Part shown: one piece after another, positions 17,328 through 25,540 of the stretch | How the letters are laid out: each line of letters starts with the position of its first letter | Numbering within the stretch: the stretch's first letter is position 1 | Origin: CAZTAR01 sp043813895 | Lineage (GTDB): Bacteria > Planctomycetota > Phycisphaerae > UBA1845 > UTPLA1 | Direction of reading: 5' to 3' | DNA length: 37,672 nucleotides | Assembly (NCBI GenBank): GCA_043813895.1 | Contig: JBDRKQ010000165.1 | Coordinates: 1 to 37,672 of the forward strand | The notes under the pieces: model-generated | Told to the model about the DNA's origin: nothing | Database searches by the model: none | The model's input: the letters and a program-made list of their open reading frames with translations, nothing else | Program-made: the position numbers and the translations under genes

Positions 17328-18112
17328 TCGCCACTCTCAGAGGCAATCCGAAAGAAACGTCGGGTGTTGGCCGACGTGACAGAAGCCAATTCCCCCATAT
17401 CCATGCCGCGTTCCTTCGCAATACACGATGCCGTGTGAACCAGCAACGCAGGCTCGTTTGGCCTGACATTCCGAACCGGCTCTGGTGAGAGGTACGGAGC
17501 GTCCGTCTCGATCATCAGTCGGTCGGAGAGAATCGTCCGCGCGAGTGCCCTCAACGCGTGCGACCGCTTGAATGTAACCACGCCGGTCAGAGACACGTAG
17601 TAGCCGCGCTCCAAGATCTCCGCAGCCTCTCGCTCGGTTCCGGAGAAGCAATGAAACACGACGCCCCGCAGGCTCGGGTGGTCGGCGAGGATCGTCATCG
17701 TATCCTCGTAAGCCTCGCGCGAGTGAATGACCACCGGCTTGTCGACCGATACGGCAATCTCCAACTGTCTCCGAAAGACGCACTGCTGCGTCTGCCGATC
17801 TGAGAAGTCGTAGTGGTAGTCGAGCCCGGTCTCTCCGACGGCGAACACATCCGCCCTCGCAGCGAGCGAGGACAGCGCTTCGTCCCAATGCCCTCGCGTC
17901 TTCGCCGATTCGTGAGGATGGATCCCGGCCGCAACGTAAACGGACGGGACCTCGTCGGACAGCCTGATCGCCCTTTCGGCGTCATCCAAATCCTGCGCCA
18001 CGGTCATGATTTCGGCGACGCCTGCCTCGCGCGCCCGCGTTATCACGTTGTCCACCTGCGGGTACAACTCGCCACTGGTCAGGTGGCAGTGCGAGTCGAA
18101 GAGTGTTTGCAT
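17324..18112 (-). CDS. tatD: TatD-family metal-dependent hydrolase
   Basis: A 262-residue protein of the usual length. The metal ligands are visible as FDSHCHLT, AAGIHPHE, AVGETGLDYHY, VVIHSREAYEDT, VVFHCFSGT and LMIETDAPYLSPEP, the full TatD signature in order. The family comprises Mg-dependent 3'-5' DNases and related amidohydrolases that act in the cytoplasm in DNA repair or turnover. A more exact name (TatD versus YcfH/YjjV) cannot be settled by eye. It lies 42 bp after yraN and overlaps the ROK kinase by 4 bp. Confidence 0.93.
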   Translation of the reverse strand: MQTLFDSHCHLTSGELYPQVDNVITRAREAGVAEIMTVAQDLDDAERAIRLSDEVPSVYVAAGIHPHESAKTRGHWDEALSSLAARADVFAVGETGLDYHYDFSDRQTQQCVFRRQLEIAVSVDKPVVIHSREAYEDTMTILADHPSLRGVVFHCFSGTEREAAEILERGYYVSLTGVVTFKRSHALRALARTILSDRLMIETDAPYLSPEPVRNVRPNEPALLVHTASCIAKERGMDMGELASVTSANTRRFFRIASESGE

Positions 18113-18154
18113 GACCGTCTTCCGATTGGGCCGCGGGTGCGTGCGAAACGTCTA

Positions 18155-18526
18155 TTACGGCGGCACAAAGGCATCCTGAATGTGCCTGATCCGCGGGCTC
18201 TCTCCCGGAGGCATTATGATCCCTATCGCGTCGAAACGGTAGGCGCAATCCGGTTCACCCTGTGTGGCCAGCCAGTACCGCGCCGCACGCAGGAGTTTCT
18301 TCTGTTTCGCTGTTCCGATTCTGGATTCGGGATCCGACGCGGCATCGTCGGCAAGGGTCTTGACCTCGACGAAAACGATGCACGTTCCCTCCCGGCAGAT
18401 GATGTCGATTTCCCCCGCCGCGCAGGTGTAGTTCTTCGCCAGAATTCGGTAGCCGCAGCGTTTGAGGTGCTTGTTCGCGGCGAGTTCACCGGCCCGTCCC
18501 AGCTCTTGCCGCTTGTCTTTGCTCAC
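18155..18526 (-). CDS. yraN: YraN/UPF0102 family endonuclease-like protein
   Basis: A 123-residue protein, typical length for the family. Motifs are ELGRAGELAANKHLKRCGYRIL, NYTCAAGEIDIICREG and VFVEVKTL, the E-D-EVK core of the restriction-endonuclease-like fold found in YraN. Function is not firmly known; the fold suggests a DNA-processing or Holliday-junction-related role. I place the start at the GTG at 18526 because the domain begins there. A much longer open frame extends upstream on this strand through rplS but has no family similarity before this point. The Shine-Dalgarno is unclear, so the start is uncertain. The location after rplS fits the frequent rplS-(rnhB)-yraN order. Confidence 0.85.
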   Translation of the reverse strand: MSKDKRQELGRAGELAANKHLKRCGYRILAKNYTCAAGEIDIICREGTCIVFVEVKTLADDAASDPESRIGTAKQKKLLRAARYWLATQGEPDCAYRFDAIGIIMPPGESPRIRHIQDAFVPP

Positions 18527-18605
18527 AGCAAATGCACGCGCGTGCCCCCCGTCGATCCTGCCATGGACGCCGTCACACAACACCGCACACGCTGGAGGAT
18601 GGACG

Positions 18606-19061
18606 TCACACCGTCGCGGCGACTTCTTCTTGGGATGCCGGCTCGCCCTGTGCCGCCGCGGGCCGCCCCGCGCCCGCAGACTTGGCGCCCGTGCCCTTGG
18701 TCTTTGCCGAAGAGACTCGACGCTCACGCAGCTTTCGGGCTTTGCCCACGCGATCTCGCAGGAAGTACAGCTTGCCCCGCCGGGCCTTGCCGCGACGCAT
18801 GACCTCGACGCCGACAATGCGCGGCGACTGCAACGGAAAGATGCGCTCTACCCCCTCGTTGTTCACGATGCGTCGGACCGTAAACGTCTCGCTCATGCCA
18901 CCACCGTGGCGTGCGATCACGACGCCGATGAACGGTTGCACGCGTTCCTTCGATCCCTCAATGATGCGAACGCCAACGGACACCGTGTCGCCCACCTCAA
19001 ACTCAGGCACGTCCTTCTTCATGTGGGCGGCCTCGACATCTTCGATGAATTTGTTACGCAT
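18606..19061 (-). CDS. rplS: 50S ribosomal protein L19 with C-terminal extension
   Basis: A 151-residue protein. Residues 1 to about 113 are a clear L19 (VPEFEVGDTVSVGVRI, VQPFIGVVIARHGGGMSETF, SPRIVGVEVMRRGKARRGKL, YFLRDRVGKARKLRE). Beyond that an Ala/Lys/Gly/Pro-rich tail of about 35 residues ends in EEVAATV. The tail is not part of the core family and looks disordered. Two ATGs occur in tandem (19064 and 19061). The second is better spaced from the GGAG that lies inside the end of trmD. The gene overlaps trmD by 8 bp, so translation is probably coupled. Confidence 0.96.
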   Translation of the reverse strand: MRNKFIEDVEAAHMKKDVPEFEVGDTVSVGVRIIEGSKERVQPFIGVVIARHGGGMSETFTVRRIVNNEGVERIFPLQSPRIVGVEVMRRGKARRGKLYFLRDRVGKARKLRERRVSSAKTKGTGAKSAGAGRPAAAQGEPASQEEVAATV

Positions 19062-19851
19062 CATGACTCTCCAGCTTGTCTGTCTCTTCCACTCGGCCTT
19101 CCGCGGCGCCTTTGCCTTCCGCATCCGACGCCCGCATCAGGTCGGGCCGACGCCGGGCTGTGCGACGCTTCGCTTCCTCCAAACGCCAGGACCTGATTCT
19201 GCCGTGATCGCCGCTCAGGAGTATCTCCGGAGCCTCCATGCCACGATACGTTCGGGGCCGCGTGTACTGTGGGTACTCCAAGTAGCCGGCGCCTTTCCAG
19301 GTCTCTCCGGCATCCGGCGTCGTGCCGGCCATGATCGAGAACGAATCGTCCAACGCTCCTTCGGGATCTCCCAATACACCCGGGATCAGACGCACAACCG
19401 CATCAACCAGGACCATCGCCGCCGCCTCACCCCCGGAAAGCACATAATCGCCGATGGACACTTCTCGCGGCGCGAGCCCCAGCCGAATACGTTCGTCGAA
19501 TCCCTCGTAATGCCCTGCCAACAGGACGAGATACTCACAAGCGGCCAACTCGGCGGCGATACTCTGCCGAAACGGTTCGCCTTGGGGCGTCAGCAGAATT
19601 CGCGTCGAGACCGCGTCAGCTTCATTCTCGACCGCCTCGACAGCGTCGAACACCGGCTGGCACATCAACACCATGCCGGGACCGCCGCCGAAGGGCCGGT
19701 CATCGACGGCCCCATGCGGACCCGCCGCGTAGTCTCGAATGTTGTGGCATCGGATCGTGACCAGGTCCGAAGCCTGTGCGCGACCCAGGATGCTCGCAGC
19801 GAAAAACGGCTCGCAGACCTCCGGGAACAGCGTCAGGACATCGATCCGCAT
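19054..19851 (-). CDS. trmD: tRNA (guanine37-N1)-methyltransferase
   Basis: A 265-residue SPOUT methyltransferase that makes m1G37 in tRNA using S-adenosylmethionine. It opens MRIDVLTLFPEV. The knot motifs are LLAGHYEGFDERI and SIGDYVLSGGEAAAMVL. Other family signatures are RPFGGGPGMVLMCQPV and ETWKGAGYLEYPQYTRPR. It has normal length with a slightly charged C-terminal tail. It lies 36 bp after rpsP, with no rimM between. Its end contains the ribosome binding site of rplS. Confidence 0.98.
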   Translation of the reverse strand: MRIDVLTLFPEVCEPFFAASILGRAQASDLVTIRCHNIRDYAAGPHGAVDDRPFGGGPGMVLMCQPVFDAVEAVENEADAVSTRILLTPQGEPFRQSIAAELAACEYLVLLAGHYEGFDERIRLGLAPREVSIGDYVLSGGEAAAMVLVDAVVRLIPGVLGDPEGALDDSFSIMAGTTPDAGETWKGAGYLEYPQYTRPRTYRGMEAPEILLSGDHGRIRSWRLEEAKRRTARRRPDLMRASDAEGKGAAEGRVEETDKLESHDA

Positions 19852-19887
19852 GGTCTGCCACCCGTGACGCCACGTTGCACGGCGCGG

Positions 19888-20151
19888 CTAGGGCTTCTTC
19901 GTCCCGCTGACGCCGTGCTTCTTGAGCAGCGAGCTGACGGTTGGCGACACTTTCGCGCCGTGGCCGAGCCAGTACTCGATCCGCTCCTTCTTCAGCACGA
20001 CCTTCTTGTTCGGGTCTTTCACGATGGGATCGACCATACCGACCTCCTCGAGGAACCGTCCCGTCGGCGCGAATCTGGAATCCGAAACCCGCAACCGGAA
20101 GAACGCCCGATGTCGGCGTCCCAAACGAACCAATCGTATTGCAACCGCCAT
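19888..20151 (-). CDS. rpsP: 30S ribosomal protein S16
   Basis: An 87-residue protein with the S16 hallmarks: AVAIRLVRLGRRHRAFFRLRV, SRFAPTGRFLEEVG and ERIEYWLGHGAKVSPTVSSL. Start ATG at 20151 has GAGG five bases upstream. It is the first gene of the minus-strand operon rpsP-trmD-rplS-yraN-tatD-ROK, with a promoter-like pair upstream at 20244-20271. Confidence 0.98.
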   Translation of the reverse strand: MAVAIRLVRLGRRHRAFFRLRVSDSRFAPTGRFLEEVGMVDPIVKDPNKKVVLKKERIEYWLGHGAKVSPTVSSLLKKHGVSGTKKP

Positions 20152-20243
20152 AAGAGCCTCGGCGCCTTTCTGATCTTACAGGATCCCTCGGCCCCCGGTG
20201 GACGGGTCAACCACCGCCCCGACCGGACCGTAAAGAACACTGC

Positions 20244-20271
20244 ATGATACCATATTCAAAGCGATCGACAA
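20244..20271 (-). promoter_or_regulatory. Sigma-70-like promoter of the rpsP operon
   Basis: On the minus strand TTGTCG (20271-20266) and TATCAT (20249-20244) are separated by 16 bp. Both hexamers match the consensus well. The inferred leader to the rpsP ATG is about 85 nt. Confidence 0.55.
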
Positions 20272-20321
20272 GCACGCCGGCAGCCGTTTTTCTTGGCGTC
20301 GCCTTCCCACGCCGGATCGCT

Positions 20322-20327
20322 TATAAT
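20322..20327 (+). promoter_or_regulatory. Putative -10 box of ade
   Basis: A perfect TATAAT lies 35 bases before the GTG start. No -35 hexamer is at the usual spacing (TTGGCG is 23 bp away), so this is a moderate call. Confidence 0.4.
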
Positions 20328-20362
20328 TACACCGCGATCAACCATATCCCGGAGGTCCCGCA

Positions 20363-22105
20363 GTGCCCGATAACGACTTGAAGAATCTGATAGACGTTGC
20401 GGCCCGGCGTCGTCCCGCCGATCTTCTCCTCAAGAACGTCCAGGTCGTCAATGTCATTTCCAATGAAATCCACACGGCCGACGTGGCGATCTTCGGAGAG
20501 CGGATCGCGGGGCTCGGCCCGCACGAGGCGCACAGAACTCTTGACTTGGAAGGACGTTACGCGTGCCCGGGCTTCATCGACGCACACGTGCACATCGAGT
20601 CCTCACTCCTGTCCGTGCCGGAGTTTGCCCGAGTCGTGGTCGCCCACGGCACGACATCTGTTGTCGCCGATCCCCACGAGTTCGCGAACGTGATGGGCAC
20701 GGAGGGAATCTCCTTCGTCCTCAGGACCGCGAAGTACGCACCGATCAACATCTTCGTCATGCTCAGTTCGTGCGTGCCGGCGAGCCCCTTCGAATCCGCG
20801 GGCGTCGAGCTGACCGCCGAAGACATTGAACCGTTCCTCGCCAACCAGTGGGTCCTGGGGCTGGCCGAGATGATGAACTATCCGGGTGTCATCGAGGCAC
20901 AGGAGGATGTGCTCCAGAAGCTCGCCATTGCCTCAAAGCTCGTGATTGACGGCCACGCACCGGGCCTCGCCGGCGCGGGCCTGAACGCCTACGCCGCTGC
21001 CGGAATCATGAGCGACCACGAGTGTACAACGGCCGAGGAAGCAGCCGAGAAACTCCGCTGCGGCCTCCACATTATGATCCGCGAGGGCTCGCAGACGCGG
21101 AATCTCGAAGCGCTCCTCCCGCTCGTCACGCGAGCCACGGCCGATCGCTTCATGTTCTGCACGGACGACAAGGATGTGCAAGACCTGCTCGAAGAGGGGC
21201 AGATCGACTACATGATCCGTACTGCAATCGCCAAGGGTCTCGACCCTATCCTGGCAGTGCGGCTCGGATCGTACAACGCCGCGAGGTTCTTCAGGCTCCA
21301 CCGCACCGGCGCCATCCTGCCGGGCTACTACGCGGATATCGCCGTCCTCGAAAACCTCGAGAGCTGCCGCGTCACGGAAGTGCTGCATCGCGGCGAACTC
21401 GTGGCCGAGGGCGGAAGGTGCATCGCGAAACGCAGTGAGAAGGAGCAGCGCATTCAATTACGCAGCAGCATCGACACGCACTGGATCGAGTTGGGTGATT
21501 TCAAGATACCCGCTCCCGAGGGGAGCAGTGAGTCCTTGCCGCCCGAGGTTCACATCATCCACGCCCAGGAGAACCGCATCGATACGGAGCGTTGCATCGA
21601 GCGTGCAACGGTTCGAGACGGACAGCTTATTGCCGACCCGTCGCGCGACTTGGCGAAGATAGTCGTCATCGAGCGGCACCGTGCCACGGGTGAGATCGGT
21701 CGCGGCTTCGTTCGGGGGTTCGGCTTGAAGGGTGGAGCGATCGCATCGAGCGTCGCTCACGACGCACACAACCTCATCGTCATCGGCATGTCCGACGAAG
21801 ACATGCTCACTGCCGCCATCCACCTCATCAAGCTGCACGGAGGAATGGCCGTCGTTCACGAGGGACGGGTGCTGGCAGACGTGCCGCTGCCGATCGCGGG
21901 CGTGGTGAGCAATGAGCCCGCCGAGCGCGTGGCGACGCAACTCCGTTGCCTGTCCGCCGCCGCCCGGGTATTGGGTTGCCCCTTCGAGCAGCCGTTCATG
22001 GCGATGGCGTTCCTGAGCCTGTCGGTGATCGGCAAGCTCAAGCTCACGAACCAAGGGCTCATCGACGTAGAGAACTTCAGGCAGATCCCGCTCGTCCGCC
22101 GCTGA
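20363..22105 (+). CDS. ade: Adenine deaminase
   Basis: A 580-residue amidohydrolase of the usual Ade length. It converts adenine to hypoxanthine and ammonia in purine salvage, in the cytoplasm. The start is GTG at 20363 with a perfect GGAGG at 20351-20355. Motifs seen are GRYACPGFIDAHVHIESSLL (metal HxH), TTSVVADPHEFANVMG, WVLGLAEMMNYPGV, VIDGHAPGLAG, GIMSDHECTTAEEA and FCTDDKD. The C-terminal adenine deaminase domain contains KGGAIASSVAHDAHNLIVIG and FMAMAFLSLSVIGKLKLT. It is divergent from rpsP. Confidence 0.96.
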   Translation: MPDNDLKNLIDVAARRRPADLLLKNVQVVNVISNEIHTADVAIFGERIAGLGPHEAHRTLDLEGRYACPGFIDAHVHIESSLLSVPEFARVVVAHGTTSVVADPHEFANVMGTEGISFVLRTAKYAPINIFVMLSSCVPASPFESAGVELTAEDIEPFLANQWVLGLAEMMNYPGVIEAQEDVLQKLAIASKLVIDGHAPGLAGAGLNAYAAAGIMSDHECTTAEEAAEKLRCGLHIMIREGSQTRNLEALLPLVTRATADRFMFCTDDKDVQDLLEEGQIDYMIRTAIAKGLDPILAVRLGSYNAARFFRLHRTGAILPGYYADIAVLENLESCRVTEVLHRGELVAEGGRCIAKRSEKEQRIQLRSSIDTHWIELGDFKIPAPEGSSESLPPEVHIIHAQENRIDTERCIERATVRDGQLIADPSRDLAKIVVIERHRATGEIGRGFVRGFGLKGGAIASSVAHDAHNLIVIGMSDEDMLTAAIHLIKLHGGMAVVHEGRVLADVPLPIAGVVSNEPAERVATQLRCLSAAARVLGCPFEQPFMAMAFLSLSVIGKLKLTNQGLIDVENFRQIPLVRR

Positions 22106-22457
22106 AAGACGGACCACTGTGCGTACCGCCGATCAGGCTGTGGCAAAACTGTGGCACCGGCGTCTCGCCGGTGGTTCTCGCGGTCAAAAACAACATTTCC
22201 GAGCCTCCGTCTTCCATTTTGCCACCGGCTGCTATCCGTATCAGGCCGTTCGGCTGACCGCATCGCCATGCGTCCCGATTTGCCTTTGCCTCGCCTCTCC
22301 AGCGCCACCGGCATCTTCTTCTCGACTCCGCGGACGAGGCCTGGCATCGCGGACCATTTTGGCGAACTTGACAGATGAAACCTCGATACCTAACATATAC
22401 CATACTTGCGAGCCGGATTCAAGTCGAGATTCAACAAAACACAAGAGGGGTGAAGCC
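22106..22457. other. 352-bp gap with a hairpin and a promoter
   Basis: Near the ade end, caccggcg (22155-22162) and cgccggtg (22166-22173) form an 8-bp stem with a 3-nt loop, inside a gtggcaccggcg context related to other gaps in the window. It may terminate ade transcription, though there is no T-run. A strong promoter-like pair lies at 22368-22396. No ORF with a start signal was found. Confidence 0.55.
22368..22396 (+). promoter_or_regulatory. Sigma-70-like promoter of the metallo-beta-lactamase-like gene
   Basis: A perfect TTGACA (22368-22373) and TAACAT (22391-22396) are separated by 17 bp. The inferred leader to the ATG at 22458 is about 55 nt. Confidence 0.6.
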
Positions 22458-23549
22458 ATGTCGAAGCTGCGTTTGGCCATCATCGCAGTGCTGTGTTGTG
22501 TTCTGGCGGAAGCTGCGCTCGGTGTCGATCCACCGACAAGCCAGACGGCCTTGAAGAACGTCCAGTTGGACTCCTCGAATCTCCGCGTGCATTTCATCGA
22601 CGTGGGCGGCGGCCTGGCGATGTTGATCGAAACGCCGGGCGACCGCCAGCACATCTTCATTGACGGCGGAGACCGGGGCGGCAAGGAGCTGTCGAGGTAC
22701 GTGCTGAAGTTCGTCAGGAAGAGTGAACCGATAGACATCCTCGTTGTCACGCACGCGGATCAGGACCACTACCTCGGCGCAAAGAAAATCCTCAAGGGAT
22801 ACGACGTCAGGCAATTCTGGAATACGGGGTATCGTCACCCCAACATCAACAAGCCGAACTCCGGCTGGGAGAAGTTCCTCGAACAGGTGCGCCACGAGCA
22901 CGGATGCGAGATCTACATGCCGCTGGATGATTATGTCGAGGCAGGCGAATACGAAGTCATCGACGACCGTAACACGGAGGATGAGGACGACGACGTCTAT
23001 GTCGTCTATCTGAATGTCGACAAGGAACCGCCCGCGGTTGACCCTGTTTCTCACCGCAAGGTCAAAGAGAGCCCACGCCGGAACAACGCCTCGCTGGTCT
23101 TTAAGCTGGTGTACGGAAGCGTATCGTTTCTGATTACGGGCGACATCAACGGACGCCCCGAGGAACTCGAGGAGCCGGCCGACGACGAGGAGATCAACAG
23201 CAAGGAGTACGAACTTCTCCAGCGGCACAGACAATCCGAGGAATACTCGCTCAAGGCAACCGTTCTCCAAGTTCCACACCACGGTTCGAACGGATCATCC
23301 TCGTTGCCCTTCCTGAAAGCGGTCGACCCCGAATGGGCGGTCATTCCGGCGGGTGACAGGCACGGCCACCCCACGCTCGCCGCGCTGAGACGGCTGAAGA
23401 AAGCCGACCTTCCGCCAACGCACATTCTAACCACGGACCAGGGTGACGACGAAACCAAGGAGAAGGACGAGCCACCGGGCGACGATTCGTTCATCTTCGA
23501 GACCGACGGAGCGACGATCACTGCGATACACTGGGTTAAGATCGAGTGA
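22458..23549 (+). CDS. Secreted ComEC/Rec2-like metallo-beta-lactamase-fold protein
   Basis: A 363-residue protein. The ATG at 22458 follows GAGGGG and begins a signal peptide (LAIIAVLCCVLAEAALG), so it is probably exported. It has only the metallo-beta-lactamase domain, without the membrane channel of true ComEC. Seen are VHFIDVGGGLAMLIETP, THADQDHYLG (H99, D101, D103, H104), VFKLVYGSVSFLITGD and VPHHGSNGSSS (H274, H275), matching the SHxDxDH and HGS motifs of the ComEC-type branch. A very acidic insert of about 30 residues (near 170-200, with EDEDDDVYVV) separates the halves. Known relatives are nucleases or hydrolases. The substrate is not evident. It is convergent with the acyl-CoA dehydrogenase gene. 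Confidence 0.87.
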   Translation: MSKLRLAIIAVLCCVLAEAALGVDPPTSQTALKNVQLDSSNLRVHFIDVGGGLAMLIETPGDRQHIFIDGGDRGGKELSRYVLKFVRKSEPIDILVVTHADQDHYLGAKKILKGYDVRQFWNTGYRHPNINKPNSGWEKFLEQVRHEHGCEIYMPLDDYVEAGEYEVIDDRNTEDEDDDVYVVYLNVDKEPPAVDPVSHRKVKESPRRNNASLVFKLVYGSVSFLITGDINGRPEELEEPADDEEINSKEYELLQRHRQSEEYSLKATVLQVPHHGSNGSSSLPFLKAVDPEWAVIPAGDRHGHPTLAALRRLKKADLPPTHILTTDQGDDETKEKDEPPGDDSFIFETDGATITAIHWVKIE

Positions 23550-23692
23550 CTTGGACCGGATCGAAAGCCGTTTGGTGGTGAGAGTCCTCCCAATGGAGCG
23601 ATGACACGGTTAGAACGGTCTGCGAGTCTTCGTAGCGGCCGACGCGCCTGCCAGCGACCGAATCCGAGCCGATAGTGTCACGGGCACTCTGG

Positions 23693-25468
23693 TCATGACG
23701 CCGTGGGCGGCGGGCCGGCGAGAATTTCCATTTCATCCATGACAGAGGTGTCGCCGCTGCAGACAAGCGCCACGTTGCGGCGGATTGTCGGCGCGTTGGA
23801 CTCGATATAGCGGCGGGCGACCTGGCGCTTGCGCTGGGCCGCTTCGGCGAGCGCCTCGTGCTTCGACGCGGCCTGCTGCAAGAACAGATGGCCAATCAGC
23901 ACGGCAACGGCGGAGTCTACCAGCTTTCGCCCGTAGAGATCCATGTAGTCGATGCCGCGCTGCTTGACGAATGCAACACCCTTGAGGACTTCCTGCTTCC
24001 CCTCGTCGAGGGTTTGCTTGAGTCCGTGGAGGAGCTTGTCGGTGTACTCGTTCTTCTCCAACTCCTCGATGCGCCGTTCAAAGGTGCCGGAGCACACCCC
24101 GCGAACGGCGGCGACGACCTGCAACTGACTCGTGCCTTCGTAGATACTGGTGATTCGCGCGTCGCGTAGGAAGCGCTCCACCGGATAGTCCTTCATGTAG
24201 CCCGACCCGCCGAGGACCTGAAGGGCGTCGTAGGCAATCCGGTTGCACATCTCGGAGGCGCAGTACTTCGCCATCGGCGTGAGCATGCCGTTGAGCCGCT
24301 TGAGAGTCCGCGCGTCGGCCTTGCGACGCTTGAGCTCAGCCCCGTCGGTCGGGGGCGAGAACTCGAGGATGCGACCGTTAGTGTTCTCGAGGTCGGCGAA
24401 GAAACAGGCCTCATAGACGAGTGCCCGGACAGCCTCGATGGCGATGCGCATCTCGCTGAGCATCTCGGCGACGGCGGGCAGTCTCTCGATGGCCACGCCG
24501 AATTGCTTGCGGCTGTGGGCGTATCGCCGGGCGACGGAGAAGGCAGCCTCGGCGATCCCCAATGACTGCGTCGCGATGCCGATCCTGGCCCCGTTCATCA
24601 GCGCCATGACGTATGTAATCAAGCCGCGTTGTCGCTCACCGATGAGCTTGGCCGGCGCGTCCGTGTAAACCAACTCACATGTAGGCGAGCCGTGGATGCC
24701 GAGCTTGTTCTCGAGGTGGCGAACCTTGATCTGCTGACAGCGATCCGAAAGAAAGAGGCTCAGGCCGCGGCCGTCCGTAATCTCCGGCTCGCTGCGAGCA
24801 AGTGTCAGAAGCACCTCGCCGCAGCCGTTGGTAATGAACCGCTTCACGCCGTTGAGACGCCATTGGCCGTTATCGTCCTGCGTGGCGCGGAGGCTGATGG
24901 CCTGGAGGTCGCTGCCTGCGTCCGGTTCGGTGAGAACCATGGCGCCGGTCGCCCCTTCGCGAGCGAACTTGGGGAGGTACTCGTCCTTGATCTCCTGGCT
25001 GGCATAGGCATTGATGGTCTCAGCGATGCCTTGGAGCCCGAAGATGTTCATGAGCGACGCATCCGCCCTGCTGACGATCTCGGTGGCCATCGAATAAACC
25101 GCGTTGGGACAGTTGAGGCCGCCGTATTTCCTCGGAAGCGTAAAGCCCATGAGATCGGCCTTGGCGAGCGTGTCGATATTCGCCCGCACGTGCGCACCGA
25201 GCGTGACAGTGCCGTCTTCGTTGAGCGTGTTGCCGTCCTGGTCGACCTGTTCGGCTCGCGGCGCGATGTGGTTGGCTGCAATGTCACCGACGATCTCGAG
25301 AATCCGGCGGTAGTTGTCGACGGCGTCCGCGGCATCGGTGGGGGCATACTCGCTGCCGGGGCCGTCAGTCGGTTGGAATCCGTCCTCCTGCGCCTCGGCA
25401 ATCCGAGTCAGGTCGAGATGCCGGAATAGAAACTGGAGGTCATCGTTGTCTTTGAAGAAGTTGGGCAT
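23693..25468 (-). CDS. Acyl-CoA dehydrogenase (long form with extra C-terminal domain)
   Basis: A 591-residue FAD enzyme that introduces the alpha-beta double bond in an acyl-CoA and passes electrons to ETF. The start MPNFFKDN at 25468 is taken because the family N-terminus begins there. Motifs are LPRKYGGLN, GAMVLTEPDAGSDLQAISL, RFITNGCGEVLL, RKQFGVAIERLPAVAEML, DALQVLGGSGYMKDYPVERF and RITSIYEGTSQLQV, in which the Glu is the usual catalytic base. About 170 residues beyond the standard 380-residue core resemble the long ACAD forms with a C-terminal helical domain. Substrate chain length cannot be told. It is the last gene of etfB-etfA-acd, 72 bp after etfA. Confidence 0.95.
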   Translation of the reverse strand: MPNFFKDNDDLQFLFRHLDLTRIAEAQEDGFQPTDGPGSEYAPTDAADAVDNYRRILEIVGDIAANHIAPRAEQVDQDGNTLNEDGTVTLGAHVRANIDTLAKADLMGFTLPRKYGGLNCPNAVYSMATEIVSRADASLMNIFGLQGIAETINAYASQEIKDEYLPKFAREGATGAMVLTEPDAGSDLQAISLRATQDDNGQWRLNGVKRFITNGCGEVLLTLARSEPEITDGRGLSLFLSDRCQQIKVRHLENKLGIHGSPTCELVYTDAPAKLIGERQRGLITYVMALMNGARIGIATQSLGIAEAAFSVARRYAHSRKQFGVAIERLPAVAEMLSEMRIAIEAVRALVYEACFFADLENTNGRILEFSPPTDGAELKRRKADARTLKRLNGMLTPMAKYCASEMCNRIAYDALQVLGGSGYMKDYPVERFLRDARITSIYEGTSQLQVVAAVRGVCSGTFERRIEELEKNEYTDKLLHGLKQTLDEGKQEVLKGVAFVKQRGIDYMDLYGRKLVDSAVAVLIGHLFLQQAASKHEALAEAAQRKRQVARRYIESNAPTIRRNVALVCSGDTSVMDEMEILAGPPPTAS

Positions 25469-25540
25469 TGCTGAAGCTCTCGGCTCTTGACGCTCCGCGG
25501 CCGACCATCGCGACACGGAGGGCGGCTGACGCGTGTCTTC

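Noticed and set aside
18532..20247. A 571-codon open frame on the plus strand
   Set aside because: It runs antisense through yraN, rplS, trmD and rpsP, all firmly identified. The translation is Arg/Pro/Ser-rich with no motif.
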